This document shows, piece after piece, positions 5,849 through 13,923 of a stretch of DNA of 40,212 nucleotides. Every line of letters begins with the position of its first letter. Within the stretch, counting starts at the first letter, position 1. Made by a program: the position numbers and the translations under genes. Under the pieces are notes generated by a model that was not told the origin of the DNA, did no database searches, and saw only the letters and a list, made by a program, of their open reading frames with translations. The stretch comes from a virus, in IMG/VR virus record IMGVR_UViG_3300006947_000029, positions 1 through 40,212 of that record; one strand, 5' to 3'.

Positions 5849-8134
5849 TTAAATTGTACAACTTTCACAATCTTCATCATCAAGTGCACCGGCTTTAAGT
5901 TCAACTTCATCAGTTAGTTCTAACTCGCCTTGTCCATCATACGTATTAAAATAATACAGTTGCTTACCACCATATTTATAAAACATTAGCATATGTTGGA
6001 GCATTAAACTTAGTGGAATTTTTTCATCTTCAAAAAATTGTGGATTATAACTTGTATTTACTGATATACCTTGATCTATATATTTTTGTAATACAGATAC
6101 TATTTTTAAATACCCTTCTGGAGATTCTTGATCCCATAATAAATCATATTTCTTCTGTAACGACCTAAATTCTGGTACTACTTGTTTAAGTACACCGTGT
6201 TTACTTTGCTTGATACTTACCAATGCACGTGGTGGTTCAATACCATTTGTACTATTACTAATCTGTGCTGATGTTTCTGCTGGCATAAGTGCCATTAATG
6301 TACTATTTCTAATTCCTGTCCTTTTAAGTTGCTTACGTAAACTTTTCCAAGGCATTCTTTCTTTGTGTGGTATTAACTCATCTAATTCTTTTTTATAAGT
6401 CATATTAGGCGTAATTCCATGTCCATATTTTGTTTCCATGTTGCCAGACATTGCTCCTTTTTCAAGTGCCAAATCTGCACTTGCTTTAATTAAGTAATAA
6501 CTCCACGCTTCTGCCCACTCATCAATGAGTCTCAAATCTGGGTTTTGATACGTTGTATCGTGCTTTGCTAACCAATATGCAAAATTAATAATTCCAACGC
6601 CAAGTGGGCGTCTTTTCATAGTACTTAAATGGGCTGCAACGACTGGATAATCTTGATAGTCTAATAACTCATCTAAGGCCCTAACTGCTAAATTACAAAC
6701 GTTTTGGAAATGAAAGGGTGTTTTAATGTTGCCCCAATTAATCGCAGCCAATGTACACAGACTAATTTCGCCTTCTTCATCATGAAGATGCGTCAAAGGT
6801 TTGGTTGGCAAATTAATTTCACAACATAAGTTACTTTGACGTATTGGTGCGTCTTTTTCAATAAATGCTCCATGTGTATTAGCATTATCTACATTCATTA
6901 AATATATGCGACCTGTTTGTTTACGTTCTTCTATAAATGCACTAAACAACTCTATTGCAGGCATAGTTTTTTTACGAATTTTGGTATTTCTTTCTGCTTT
7001 TTCATACAGTTCTTTAAATAAATCTTGATCACTAAAAAACGCATCATACAACCCAGGAACATCACTAGGACTAAACAATGTAACATCACCACCTTGGATG
7101 AGTCTTTCATACATTAGTTTATTAAACTGAACCCCGTAATCTAAGTGTCGAATACGGTTGTCTTCAGTACCTTTGTTATTTTTTAACACTAACATCTCTT
7201 CTACTTCTAAATGCCATACAGGATAATATAATGTTGCTGCTCCGCCTCTTACTCCGCCTTGAGAGCAGGATTTTACTGCTGCCTGAAACATTTTGTAGAA
7301 TGGAATAACACCTGTATGTGTAGCATCACCGTTTCTAATTTTAGATCCAACAGCACGGATATTTCCTGCACCTAACCCAATGCCTGCTTTTTGACTTACG
7401 TACTTTACAATTGCTGACGACGTTGCACTAATACTGTCCAAACTATCATCTGTTTCAATAAGTACGCAAGAACTAAATTGTCGTTGCGGAGACCTAACAC
7501 CTGCCATAATAGGTGTAGGCAAACTAATATCAAAATTACTGGTTGCCTCGTAAAAATCTCTTACATATTTCATACGTGTTTCTGGTGGATATTTGCCGAA
7601 TAAAGTTGCGGCGATCATCATATATGCAATTTGAGGTGTTTCATATATATGACCAGAATGTCTATTTTGTATTAAATACTTTCCACGAAATTGCTCCATT
7701 CCAACATAGGAAATATTCTCGTCTTTCTCATGCTTTAGCCACTTGTCTAACTGATCAATTTCTTCTGCGGTATATAGAGTAAGAATCTCAGGATCATAAA
7801 GACCAAGTTCAATATTTGTATTGATGACTACTGATAGTGGATGTGGATCAAAATGTCCGTATACTTGCTTACGCAAATGATAATTAATTAGGCGACCCGC
7901 AACCCATTGATAATTTGGCGTTTCATCGCTAATTAAATCAGCAGCGGCCTTAATTAAGGTCTCTTGGATTTCGTTAGTGGTGATACCGGGGAAGAAACTA
8001 ATGTGACTTTTAAGTTCTACTTCACTAGCACTCACCCCTGTTATGCCATCACATGCAAAAATTACAACTTTGTGCATTTTCTCTAAATCTAATTCTTCTT
8101 TGATACCGTCACGTTTTAGTACTGTTATTTCCAC
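5849..8134 (-). CDS. nrdA: Ribonucleotide reductase class Ia, alpha subunit NrdA
   Basis: The protein is about 761 residues from a GTG at 8134 (VEITVLKRDGIKEELD), which follows AAAGG. The frame extends to a TTG at 8209, but T4-like NrdA proteins begin only a few residues before the ATP cone, so I prefer the GTG. An N-terminal ATP-cone is followed by the catalytic barrel with FSSCVLIETDD (active-site Cys), SNLCCEINLP, GGVRGGAATLYYP and MPAETSAQISNSTNGIEPP. The C-terminus ends CESC, the shuttle cysteines that glutaredoxin reduces. nrdB and glutaredoxin follow in the same unit. A late-like GCATAAATAC lies about 100 nt upstream. Confidence 0.95.
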   Translation of the reverse strand: MEITVLKRDGIKEELDLEKMHKVVIFACDGITGVSASEVELKSHISFFPGITTNEIQETLIKAAADLISDETPNYQWVAGRLINYHLRKQVYGHFDPHPLSVVINTNIELGLYDPEILTLYTAEEIDQLDKWLKHEKDENISYVGMEQFRGKYLIQNRHSGHIYETPQIAYMMIAATLFGKYPPETRMKYVRDFYEATSNFDISLPTPIMAGVRSPQRQFSSCVLIETDDSLDSISATSSAIVKYVSQKAGIGLGAGNIRAVGSKIRNGDATHTGVIPFYKMFQAAVKSCSQGGVRGGAATLYYPVWHLEVEEMLVLKNNKGTEDNRIRHLDYGVQFNKLMYERLIQGGDVTLFSPSDVPGLYDAFFSDQDLFKELYEKAERNTKIRKKTMPAIELFSAFIEERKQTGRIYLMNVDNANTHGAFIEKDAPIRQSNLCCEINLPTKPLTHLHDEEGEISLCTLAAINWGNIKTPFHFQNVCNLAVRALDELLDYQDYPVVAAHLSTMKRRPLGVGIINFAYWLAKHDTTYQNPDLRLIDEWAEAWSYYLIKASADLALEKGAMSGNMETKYGHGITPNMTYKKELDELIPHKERMPWKSLRKQLKRTGIRNSTLMALMPAETSAQISNSTNGIEPPRALVSIKQSKHGVLKQVVPEFRSLQKKYDLLWDQESPEGYLKIVSVLQKYIDQGISVNTSYNPQFFEDEKIPLSLMLQHMLMFYKYGGKQLYYFNTYDGQGELELTDEVELKAGALDDEDCESCTI

Positions 8135-8234
8135 TATTTGCCTTTTTTTAATTTTTATTATATTATGGCCTAATGTACCATAGTGTTTCGGATGTGCTTC
8201 ATTGTGCAATAATGAGTTATTATTACGTTTTAAG

Positions 8235-8242
8235 TATTTATG
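8235..8242 (-). promoter_or_regulatory. Late-type promoter element upstream of nrdA
   Basis: The minus strand reads GCATAAATAC around these positions. The same ten bases occur upstream of two virion-like genes (11440-11447 and 25066-25073). It resembles the T4 late element TATAAATA with the first base changed. The sequence lies in the gap between the nuclease gene and nrdA. Confidence 0.5.
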
Positions 8243-8256
8243 CTAACGTACCAATA

Positions 8257-8943
8257 TCATGCTAAACCATAATATTTTTCTAATCGTTTGGCCCATGCAA
8301 ACTCCCATAATGGAAATTCATCTTTTTCGCACTCAAATAATTGCCATTGACAGTCTCCACTGCACATAAAAATAGCAATGCTCTCAATGTTTGTTTCATA
8401 TAACTCATTATGCGCCAATGCGTATGCGGCACCTTGCATAAAGTAATCATCAATCCATTCACGTTTCTTTGGTTTATTTGTCTGCTTGAAATCCATTATG
8501 GTTTGTTTTCCTTTCCATACTCCTACAAGATCTGTGGTTCCGGCATATAATCCTGGATGGCATAACATAACTTCTGTCCCCCAAATTTCATCAATATGGG
8601 GCTCTATGTTTTCAATAATGACATTGGCCATGGCTTTCGCTTCTCGGTGTACTATATTATTACCAGGATTATACTCGGTATTACCCAACACATATTGTTC
8701 TAAGATATTATGCATAATCGTACCTCTGCCGGCCGCAGTTTTGGTGATACGAGCTGCTTCTTCTGTACCAACTCTTTTTCTCCAATTTGCTAACGCAAGG
8801 CGTTTTTCTACTGGTTGAGTGGCACCCAATATGGTAGTTACACTAGGTACTGGTTCGCCAAAAGGATTCTCATATAGCCTTTTCCCATTGACTGAAGTAC
8901 GTGTAAGTTCTGTATATTTGTAGGGTGAATGTATTTCAAGCAT
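8257..8943 (-). CDS. PD-(D/E)XK nuclease, Cas4/RecB-like
   Basis: The 228-residue protein has the full motif series of the RecB/Cas4 nuclease group: H78 in GTIMHNILE, E124 in WGTEVML, D138 in GTTDLVG, D151-x-K153 in MDFKQTNK, and Q170 in QGAAYA. An N-terminal segment PSVTTILGATQ is typical of phage members. No iron-sulfur cysteine cluster is seen, so it is not a standard Cas4. It probably trims DNA ends during recombination or degrades host DNA. ATG 8943 starts only 6 nt after the -10 box of its promoter, with no ribosome site, so the mRNA may be leaderless. Confidence 0.87.
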   Translation of the reverse strand: MLEIHSPYKYTELTRTSVNGKRLYENPFGEPVPSVTTILGATQPVEKRLALANWRKRVGTEEAARITKTAAGRGTIMHNILEQYVLGNTEYNPGNNIVHREAKAMANVIIENIEPHIDEIWGTEVMLCHPGLYAGTTDLVGVWKGKQTIMDFKQTNKPKKREWIDDYFMQGAAYALAHNELYETNIESIAIFMCSGDCQWQLFECEKDEFPLWEFAWAKRLEKYYGLA

Positions 8944-8949
8944 ACTATT

Positions 8950-8978
8950 AGTATACTTGATTTTTACTTAATTGTCAA
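8950..8978 (-). promoter_or_regulatory. Sigma70-type early promoter for the Cas4/RecB-like nuclease
   Basis: TTGACA (8978-8973), 17 bp, TATACT (8955-8950) on the minus strand, placed inside the 3' end of the SGNH hydrolase gene. The initiation codon at 8943 lies 6 nt past the -10, at the expected transcription start. Confidence 0.88.
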
Positions 8979-9657
8979 GACTAGATCTAACTTTTTCTGT
9001 AAAGATATATTTTTCAAAAACAACAATATTACCTTCTTTATTCCAATGACTATCTTTATCACTAATATGATATTGGATGTTATGAGGATAACCTGGGCCA
9101 TCGATTAATTTTCTAATTTTATTAAAATCCAAAAAATGAAAATACTCAAAGTCATATAATTTTTCAGCATTCTCATACCATAATTGTTCATAGATATCAC
9201 GTGTTGAGCTCATTGCTGACATTACATTATATTCATTTGTAAAATTTTGCAAACTTTTAGGTACTTGTGTTGGATCTTTATACCCTTGCACTGACAAGTT
9301 AGGCGTGCCTCTACTTGCCCATATATGAGAAAAACCAGGCAGGAGATATTTATAATTATCCATTGGGGTATCAGATGAATGCCAATCAAAATTCGACAAC
9401 TCTTCATGACCAGGAGAATCAATTAATAAACTACTTCGTGAACTATATGTATTTCCTAAAAATACAACAGATGCTCCCCAAATTTTGGCATCTAATAACG
9501 CCCATTGAAAATAATCTGGTCCTCTGCCTCCTAGACCATAATTTCTATAAGTGTGTTGGGGGTATTTTTCTGCTAATAGATAAGACCAATGATTTGTGTT
9601 TTGGCCGGTTTGGGAATAACTTGTGACTGAATCGCCAATAAAGGCTACTTTTTTCAT
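8968..9657 (-). CDS. SGNH/GDSL-family hydrolase
   Basis: The 229-residue protein starts MKKVAFIGDSVTSY, with the nucleophile Ser10 in GDS. Block II is likely GLGGRG at 41-46, the Asn of block III may be GNT at 68-70, and D202-S-H204 in DSHWNKEG gives the Asp and His. The DSHW form resembles the AlgX/AlgJ branch that acts on O-acetyl groups of polysaccharides. A role in deacetylating surface glycans or modifying virion decorations is inference. It lies 4 nt after a virion-like gene and has no signal peptide, so it may be a tail-associated or cytoplasmic enzyme. Confidence 0.8.
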   Translation of the reverse strand: MKKVAFIGDSVTSYSQTGQNTNHWSYLLAEKYPQHTYRNYGLGGRGPDYFQWALLDAKIWGASVVFLGNTYSSRSSLLIDSPGHEELSNFDWHSSDTPMDNYKYLLPGFSHIWASRGTPNLSVQGYKDPTQVPKSLQNFTNEYNVMSAMSSTRDIYEQLWYENAEKLYDFEYFHFLDFNKIRKLIDGPGYPHNIQYHISDKDSHWNKEGNIVVFEKYIFTEKVRSSLDN

Positions 9658-9661
9658 TTGA

Positions 9662-10276
9662 TTACCAATAAATGTACCATTTTAAAGTGGTACCAGTAAC
9701 TGTGTTTATTGTTCTTTCTAATTTATATCCTAAATTACCAAAGTGTTTGATAACTTCATCCATTTGCAAACCTTTGGCACGATCAACGGATGTTCCTTGC
9801 CATGCAGTATAATATGATGTACTTGTTGGAGCTGTCATTGTAACTACTCCAGCAGTTAATCCAAGTCCAGTATTGGCTGTTCCAGCACCTATATCATGGG
9901 TCCATGTTAACCCTGCAGGTGCAGTATAGTCAAGTTTTAAATAATTGGCTGATTTACTTGCAACTAATCCAGTTATTGCCGCATCATTAATGTCAGAAAC
10001 AACTGCATTTATGCTCGTTCCTGATGTTCCTAATGTTACTGTTGTGCTATTAAAGATTAAAGTTTCACCAACAGTTATTGTTGGGTTAAGTGCAGATCCT
10101 GTAATAGATTGTGATGGTGTTGATTCAGTCATTGTAGTGGTATCGTTAACTGTTGTTTCGTATAATCCTGAGCCACTTGCTGTTATAACTGCTTTCATTA
10201 TGGCTTGCACTTCATCATAGATAATCATATCTTGTTGACTTTGTGCTCTGGCCTGTGATGCGTTTAATCCTATCAT
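9662..10276 (-). CDS. Probable virion structural protein (Thr/Ser-rich)
   Basis: The 204-residue protein has a short helical start (MIGLNASQARAQSQQ) and then a long Thr, Ser, Gly and Ala-rich beta region (about 40-160) ending in an aromatic tail TLKWYIYW. This composition is typical of fibre, whisker or head-decoration proteins. The neighbours (two acidic proteins upstream, an SGNH hydrolase downstream) and tight spacing suggest a late virion unit. A purine-rich AAAGAGA precedes ATG 10276. No specific T4 counterpart is recognised. Confidence 0.65.
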   Translation of the reverse strand: MIGLNASQARAQSQQDMIIYDEVQAIMKAVITASGSGLYETTVNDTTTMTESTPSQSITGSALNPTITVGETLIFNSTTVTLGTSGTSINAVVSDINDAAITGLVASKSANYLKLDYTAPAGLTWTHDIGAGTANTGLGLTAGVVTMTAPTSTSYYTAWQGTSVDRAKGLQMDEVIKHFGNLGYKLERTINTVTGTTLKWYIYW

Positions 10277-10277
10277 A

Positions 10278-10604
10278 TTATATCTCTTTATTAATTTTTT
10301 TACGTGCTAATTTATCAATAGTTTTATCCTGTTTCTCTGGATCAACTTTTAATTCTTGATAATGACTTTGGTCACTATCTGCATTGAAATATACTACATT
10401 ATCTTTAACATTTCGTACAATTGCGAGAGTTCCTAAAAGATCAAATAATGCGTGGGCGTCTACGTCAACTTCTTGTGCTGATAATTCTTTTACAAGTGAA
10501 TCTATACTAATTTGCTCAACTCCTTCTCCTGCCATAGCAGTTAATAAGTCAAGTACAGCATCTTTTATATCTAGATTTTCTGTAACTAAATCAGCGTAAC
10601 GCAT
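10278..10604 (-). CDS. Conserved phage hypothetical protein
   Basis: The 108-residue protein (MRYADLVTENLDIKDAVLD...) is predicted to be helical in its first 70 residues, then has a short beta segment NVKDNVVYFNAD and a basic tail. The arrangement resembles a small winged-helix-like fold, but no motif proves it. It begins one base after the stop of the acidic protein upstream and ends one base before the next gene, so translation is probably coupled. Similar proteins recur near structural genes in marine myoviruses as far as I recall. Confidence 0.6.
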   Translation of the reverse strand: MRYADLVTENLDIKDAVLDLLTAMAGEGVEQISIDSLVKELSAQEVDVDAHALFDLLGTLAIVRNVKDNVVYFNADSDQSHYQELKVDPEKQDKTIDKLARKKINKEI

Positions 10605-10605
10605 T

Positions 10606-11406
10606 TTACTTCTCGGTGCTTAGTACTGCGAAGGCTTTTTTCAACAATTCTTTGCTTACTTTGCCTTGATCTTGCGCCTCTTTAACCATGCGAATTGCTT
10701 GAACATATGCATCTTCTTTAAATTCACGTCCAGTTTCATCTGTTGTAATATCTGCCGCATCTGCGCCTGCAAACTCATCGTCTACAACATCAATATCCGC
10801 ATCCATATCCATATCCATTGCAGGTTCAACTGCCATGTCCATATCCATATCTGTTTCAATTGTTCCGCCTTGCGCTACTAATACTGCGTTATTTACTTGA
10901 TCATTTGCTGACTTAACAGAGTCAAGAGCTGCGCCAATTGCCGCTTCGGCACTAGCCGAAAATGCTTCTGCTTCTGCCATACCAACTTCTTCTTTCATTG
11001 CGTTAGTAATTGACATCAAATCTTCTACTTGCATACTGGCTAAATTTTCAGCCATTTTTTGTAAGTCATCTGCCATTTGCTTCGCTGCAAGTAATACCTC
11101 AGCCGAATCTAAATCAACATCTGATTCTTTAATAGTTTTATTTTCTTTCACTGTATTATCCTTTTGTTTTTTTGCTTCTTTAATAGCCATCTTTAAACCT
11201 TCTGTTACTAACAATAATTTTTGATAGTATCTATCAGTTACTTCAACTCCGTTTTCTTCAAGTTTAGTAATCAGTTTTTTTGTAGACGATTGTACGTTCT
11301 CTAATTTCTCAACTTCTGCATTGAAATTAAAATCTAATTTAAACACTTCTGATAGTGCTTTTTTAATTTTTACAAGTTTTCTTTCTTGTAATTGATCTAA
11401 TACCAT
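10606..11406 (-). CDS. Acidic coiled-coil protein with Asp-Met repeats
   Basis: The 266-residue protein has a charged helical first half (about 1-150, rich in Lys/Glu with heptad-like Leu spacing), an Ala-rich stretch, and then a low-complexity Asp-Met tract (DMDMDMAVEPAMDMDMD) at about 190-208. A final helical segment follows. Acidic helical proteins like this are typical of prohead cores or internal scaffolds, but that role is inferred only. A late-like GCATAAATAC and an AGGA site precede ATG 11406. Confidence 0.65.
   Translation of the reverse strand: MVLDQLQERKLVKIKKALSEVFKLDFNFNAEVEKLENVQSSTKKLITKLEENGVEVTDRYYQKLLLVTEGLKMAIKEAKKQKDNTVKENKTIKESDVDLDSAEVLLAAKQMADDLQKMAENLASMQVEDLMSITNAMKEEVGMAEAEAFSASAEAAIGAALDSVKSANDQVNNAVLVAQGGTIETDMDMDMAVEPAMDMDMDADIDVVDDEFAGADAADITTDETGREFKEDAYVQAIRMVKEAQDQGKVSKELLKKAFAVLSTEK
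10788..10852 (-). repeat. Hexanucleotide repeat encoding Asp-Met
   Basis: The plus strand repeats the unit atccat with small breaks, in two blocks separated by about 20 bases. On the minus strand it encodes alternating Asp and Met codons in the acidic protein. Short tandem units like this are prone to slippage, so the copy number may vary between relatives. Confidence 0.7.
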
Positions 11407-11439
11407 AATTTATCCTCGCTAATAATATCTATTATAATG

Positions 11440-11447
11440 TATTTATG
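11440..11447 (-). promoter_or_regulatory. Late-type promoter element (GCATAAATAC)
   Basis: The minus strand has CATAAATA inside GCATAAATAC, 33 bases before ATG 11406, in a short intergenic gap. Identical ten-base copies occur upstream of nrdA and of the virion-like gene at 25042. Confidence 0.55.
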
Positions 11448-11464
11448 CTTAAACGCTATTTTGT

Positions 11465-12025
11465 TTACACTTTATTTAATGTATTTATTAACTCGTGAAC
11501 CTCGTCCCACGAATTATAACAATCAAACTGAAACTGAAGCCTAGGTTCCGATGACTTGCTAACTGAATGCCATTTACTTCCTGAATTAAGAATTATTATA
11601 GTTGGGGTATACTCATATACATCCAATATATCAGACTCTTTAGATTCATAGAAATTTATTGATTGTGGGAATGTTAGTGGGAATGTTATACATGTTGGGC
11701 GGCTGGCATCAATATGACGTGCTAATCCTTGCTCTTTCATATTACTCCTTGATAAACAAAATCCATTTAATCCAGTGCCATTGTCGTGTGGATTATAGTC
11801 CATTCTTATGTCAAAATCTTTAAAAACATTAAGATAATGTTGTACTATTGGCTCCTCTAATAACATAGGATCATAGCATACATCCAGGGGAGTGGCTGTG
11901 CCATATGCACTTGTGTAATTATCAAATTCATAATTGTCTATAAAATCTAAAAAGTCTCCAGGATTATATTCTATTTGTGGGAGTTCTATTAAGAACTCAC
12001 TACTTTGCCATCTGTTCTTGTGCAT
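11465..12025 (-). CDS. 2OG-Fe(II) oxygenase-like protein
   Basis: The 186-residue protein shows the iron-ligand pattern H104-x-D106 in RHIDASRP, a distal H153 in SKWHSVS, and R162 in EPRLQFQF for 2-oxoglutarate. This fits the 2OG-Fe(II) dioxygenase or aspartyl-hydroxylase-like fold. Its start lies inside the 3' end of the radical SAM gene (37-nt overlap), and it follows that gene in the same unit, so it may act on the product of the radical SAM pathway. A TATAAATA lies 15 nt upstream. The substrate is unknown. Confidence 0.72.
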   Translation of the reverse strand: MHKNRWQSSEFLIELPQIEYNPGDFLDFIDNYEFDNYTSAYGTATPLDVCYDPMLLEEPIVQHYLNVFKDFDIRMDYNPHDNGTGLNGFCLSRSNMKEQGLARHIDASRPTCITFPLTFPQSINFYESKESDILDVYEYTPTIIILNSGSKWHSVSKSSEPRLQFQFDCYNSWDEVHELINTLNKV

Positions 12026-13923
12026 GCCATTTTCTTCCTATATTTATATTCTTCATCAATTTCACTACTTCCTTGGACCAAATTATCCCTCGTTGATGTC
12101 GCTCTGCCCATACCTGTTTCAGTAAACTCAATTTCTACTTCTTCATCTACATCATTTACAAAGTCATAGTCAAATTTTACTCTCCAAGGATAACTTACAT
12201 CTCCTCTAAACATACTGGCATCATTAAATTCTATTAAATCAGTAGGAATATCAAATTGAGAAGCAAACACGTTTATATCTTCTTTAACACGGTCTCTATC
12301 ATCTATGCCCAAAGAATCTCTAAATCCTATGTTTTTTAACGCAAGTGTATATTCATATCTATCAGTTCTAAATAATAAATGGTCTTTATAATATTGATTT
12401 AATACACCATCACTATTTGCTATATATTCATGAAACTTATTATAAAAACCAAGAAGGTCTATAATATCATGTGTTTCACAATAATTCGCAAGTTCTCGTG
12501 TAAAGTTAAACTCGTGTCCTAATCTAGTACACCACGTCCATGCAAACATTTCTCGCATTTCATCTCTGTTCATCCATTTAGTTGATACAACTTGTTCCAT
12601 ATATTCTCTAACTGGACGATATTTAGGGTTGGCAACACCAGGAAATTGAACCAATTCATGTTCTAATTCAAATTTCTTTCTACTTTCTTCTGAGGCTAAT
12701 TCGGCTCCAGGTAATAATGCAACTGCATATATGTCACAAGATACGCCAGACCTAACAACATCTAGATAACCATCTTTCCAAGTGTGGACTGTTTCTCCTG
12801 GATTACCTAACATCATTTCTGTACTATACGGCAGATCCATTTCTTTACATGTATCGATATAAAATAAGAAATCTTTTGAAACATCCATTGTTGCACGTTT
12901 AACTAATTCTAAAGATGGTTCGTGTCTACTCTGTATGCTCAAACATAAAGACTGCAATACATCTGCATCATACAATTTTTTTGCCATCTTAATAAATTCT
13001 GATTTATGATTTTTTGCCCAGTTAACAAAGAAACTTTTTGGATATCCATGTTTCTTCTTACTTGCAATAACCATATCAACAATTGTGTCATCTCGTTCTT
13101 TAAATAATCCAAAGTTATTATCAACGTAATAGAAACTTCCCAATTTATTCTCAACAAGCCAATCTAATTCTTCTTGTACTCTGCTTAATTCTGTTTTATA
13201 AACTTTATTATGGTTTAACGCACCTAAGTCACAAAATGTACACGCATAAGGACACCCTCTAGTTGTTTCCATTATTGGTATATGATTCGGTTGTACATTA
13301 GGAAATAATCCTAATAAGTATGGTGAAGGAATTAATGATAAATCTTTTATTCTATCTTTTCCAACTGCGGTGTAGTCTAAATTCCAAGTCCATCCACTAT
13401 CAAGATTAACAGATACATTAGGTATCATTGACATTTCTTCTTTAGATGAGCATTGTAAGATTTTAGTAAAACGTTTCTCGCCTTCGTAATATATAGTAAC
13501 ATCAACATAATCGTGTTTATCCCACCAATCTCCGTGTTCAGCGCCATTATGATCTGCCGGTGACATTTTAGTTGTGACTGAACCTGGAGGGTCTAGTGGT
13601 AAATGTGGACCGCCATATACTATCAAACAATCAGGATATTTTTCTTTAACTTTCTTTGCTACAACATCAGTGTAGTTACAATTCCAAACATAACACCCAA
13701 ATGCAAATATTTTAGGATTAACAAGACTAGCAACAACCTCATCTGGTTGTACTTTTTCAAAAAATATTTCTTTACAGTTATATTTTTCTTTAATGTCATC
13801 ATGCGTCTGTGCGTAACTCCATACTGAAGCGGCTGCATACGGCATAAACATTAAATTGCCAGGCATTATAGACAAACTAAATTGTGCCAGATATATGTTA
13901 TCTTTTGTGGTCTCTTTAATCAA
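11989..13923 (-). CDS. B12-binding-type radical SAM enzyme (copy A)
   Basis: The 644-residue frame starts with TTG at 13923, overlapping its twin by 8 nt; no better start aligns with the twin. Residues about 8-110 form a Rossmann-like cobalamin-binding-type domain ending YGGPHLP, without a clear DxHxxG motif. The radical SAM cluster is C224-x3-C228-x2-C231 in RGCPYACTFC. A helical C-terminal region (about 450-644) is shared with the twin. Compared with the twin, this copy has an insertion at about 110-132. Such enzymes perform methylations, cyclisations or rearrangements on unactivated carbons. The substrate is unknown. Confidence 0.88.
   Translation of the reverse strand: MIKETTKDNIYLAQFSLSIMPGNLMFMPYAAASVWSYAQTHDDIKEKYNCKEIFFEKVQPDEVVASLVNPKIFAFGCYVWNCNYTDVVAKKVKEKYPDCLIVYGGPHLPLDPPGSVTTKMSPADHNGAEHGDWWDKHDYVDVTIYYEGEKRFTKILQCSSKEEMSMIPNVSVNLDSGWTWNLDYTAVGKDRIKDLSLIPSPYLLGLFPNVQPNHIPIMETTRGCPYACTFCDLGALNHNKVYKTELSRVQEELDWLVENKLGSFYYVDNNFGLFKERDDTIVDMVIASKKKHGYPKSFFVNWAKNHKSEFIKMAKKLYDADVLQSLCLSIQSRHEPSLELVKRATMDVSKDFLFYIDTCKEMDLPYSTEMMLGNPGETVHTWKDGYLDVVRSGVSCDIYAVALLPGAELASEESRKKFELEHELVQFPGVANPKYRPVREYMEQVVSTKWMNRDEMREMFAWTWCTRLGHEFNFTRELANYCETHDIIDLLGFYNKFHEYIANSDGVLNQYYKDHLLFRTDRYEYTLALKNIGFRDSLGIDDRDRVKEDINVFASQFDIPTDLIEFNDASMFRGDVSYPWRVKFDYDFVNDVDEEVEIEFTETGMGRATSTRDNLVQGSSEIDEEYKYRKKMACTRTDGKVVSS
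12041..12048 (-). promoter_or_regulatory. Late-type TATAAATA upstream of the 2OG oxygenase
   Basis: An exact TATAAATA on the minus strand, inside the 3' end of the radical SAM gene and 15 nt before ATG 12025. It could add late transcription of the oxygenase gene. Being within a coding region, it may also be chance. Confidence 0.35.

Noticed and set aside
8134-8209. TTG start extending NrdA by 25 residues
   Set aside because: The extension has no similarity to the family start, no ribosome site and ends just before a GTG with AAAGG. It is kept only as an alternative.
8257-8943. Calling the nuclease Cas4 and looking for a CRISPR array
   Set aside because: The iron-sulfur cysteines of Cas4 are missing, and no regularly spaced repeats are found in the window.
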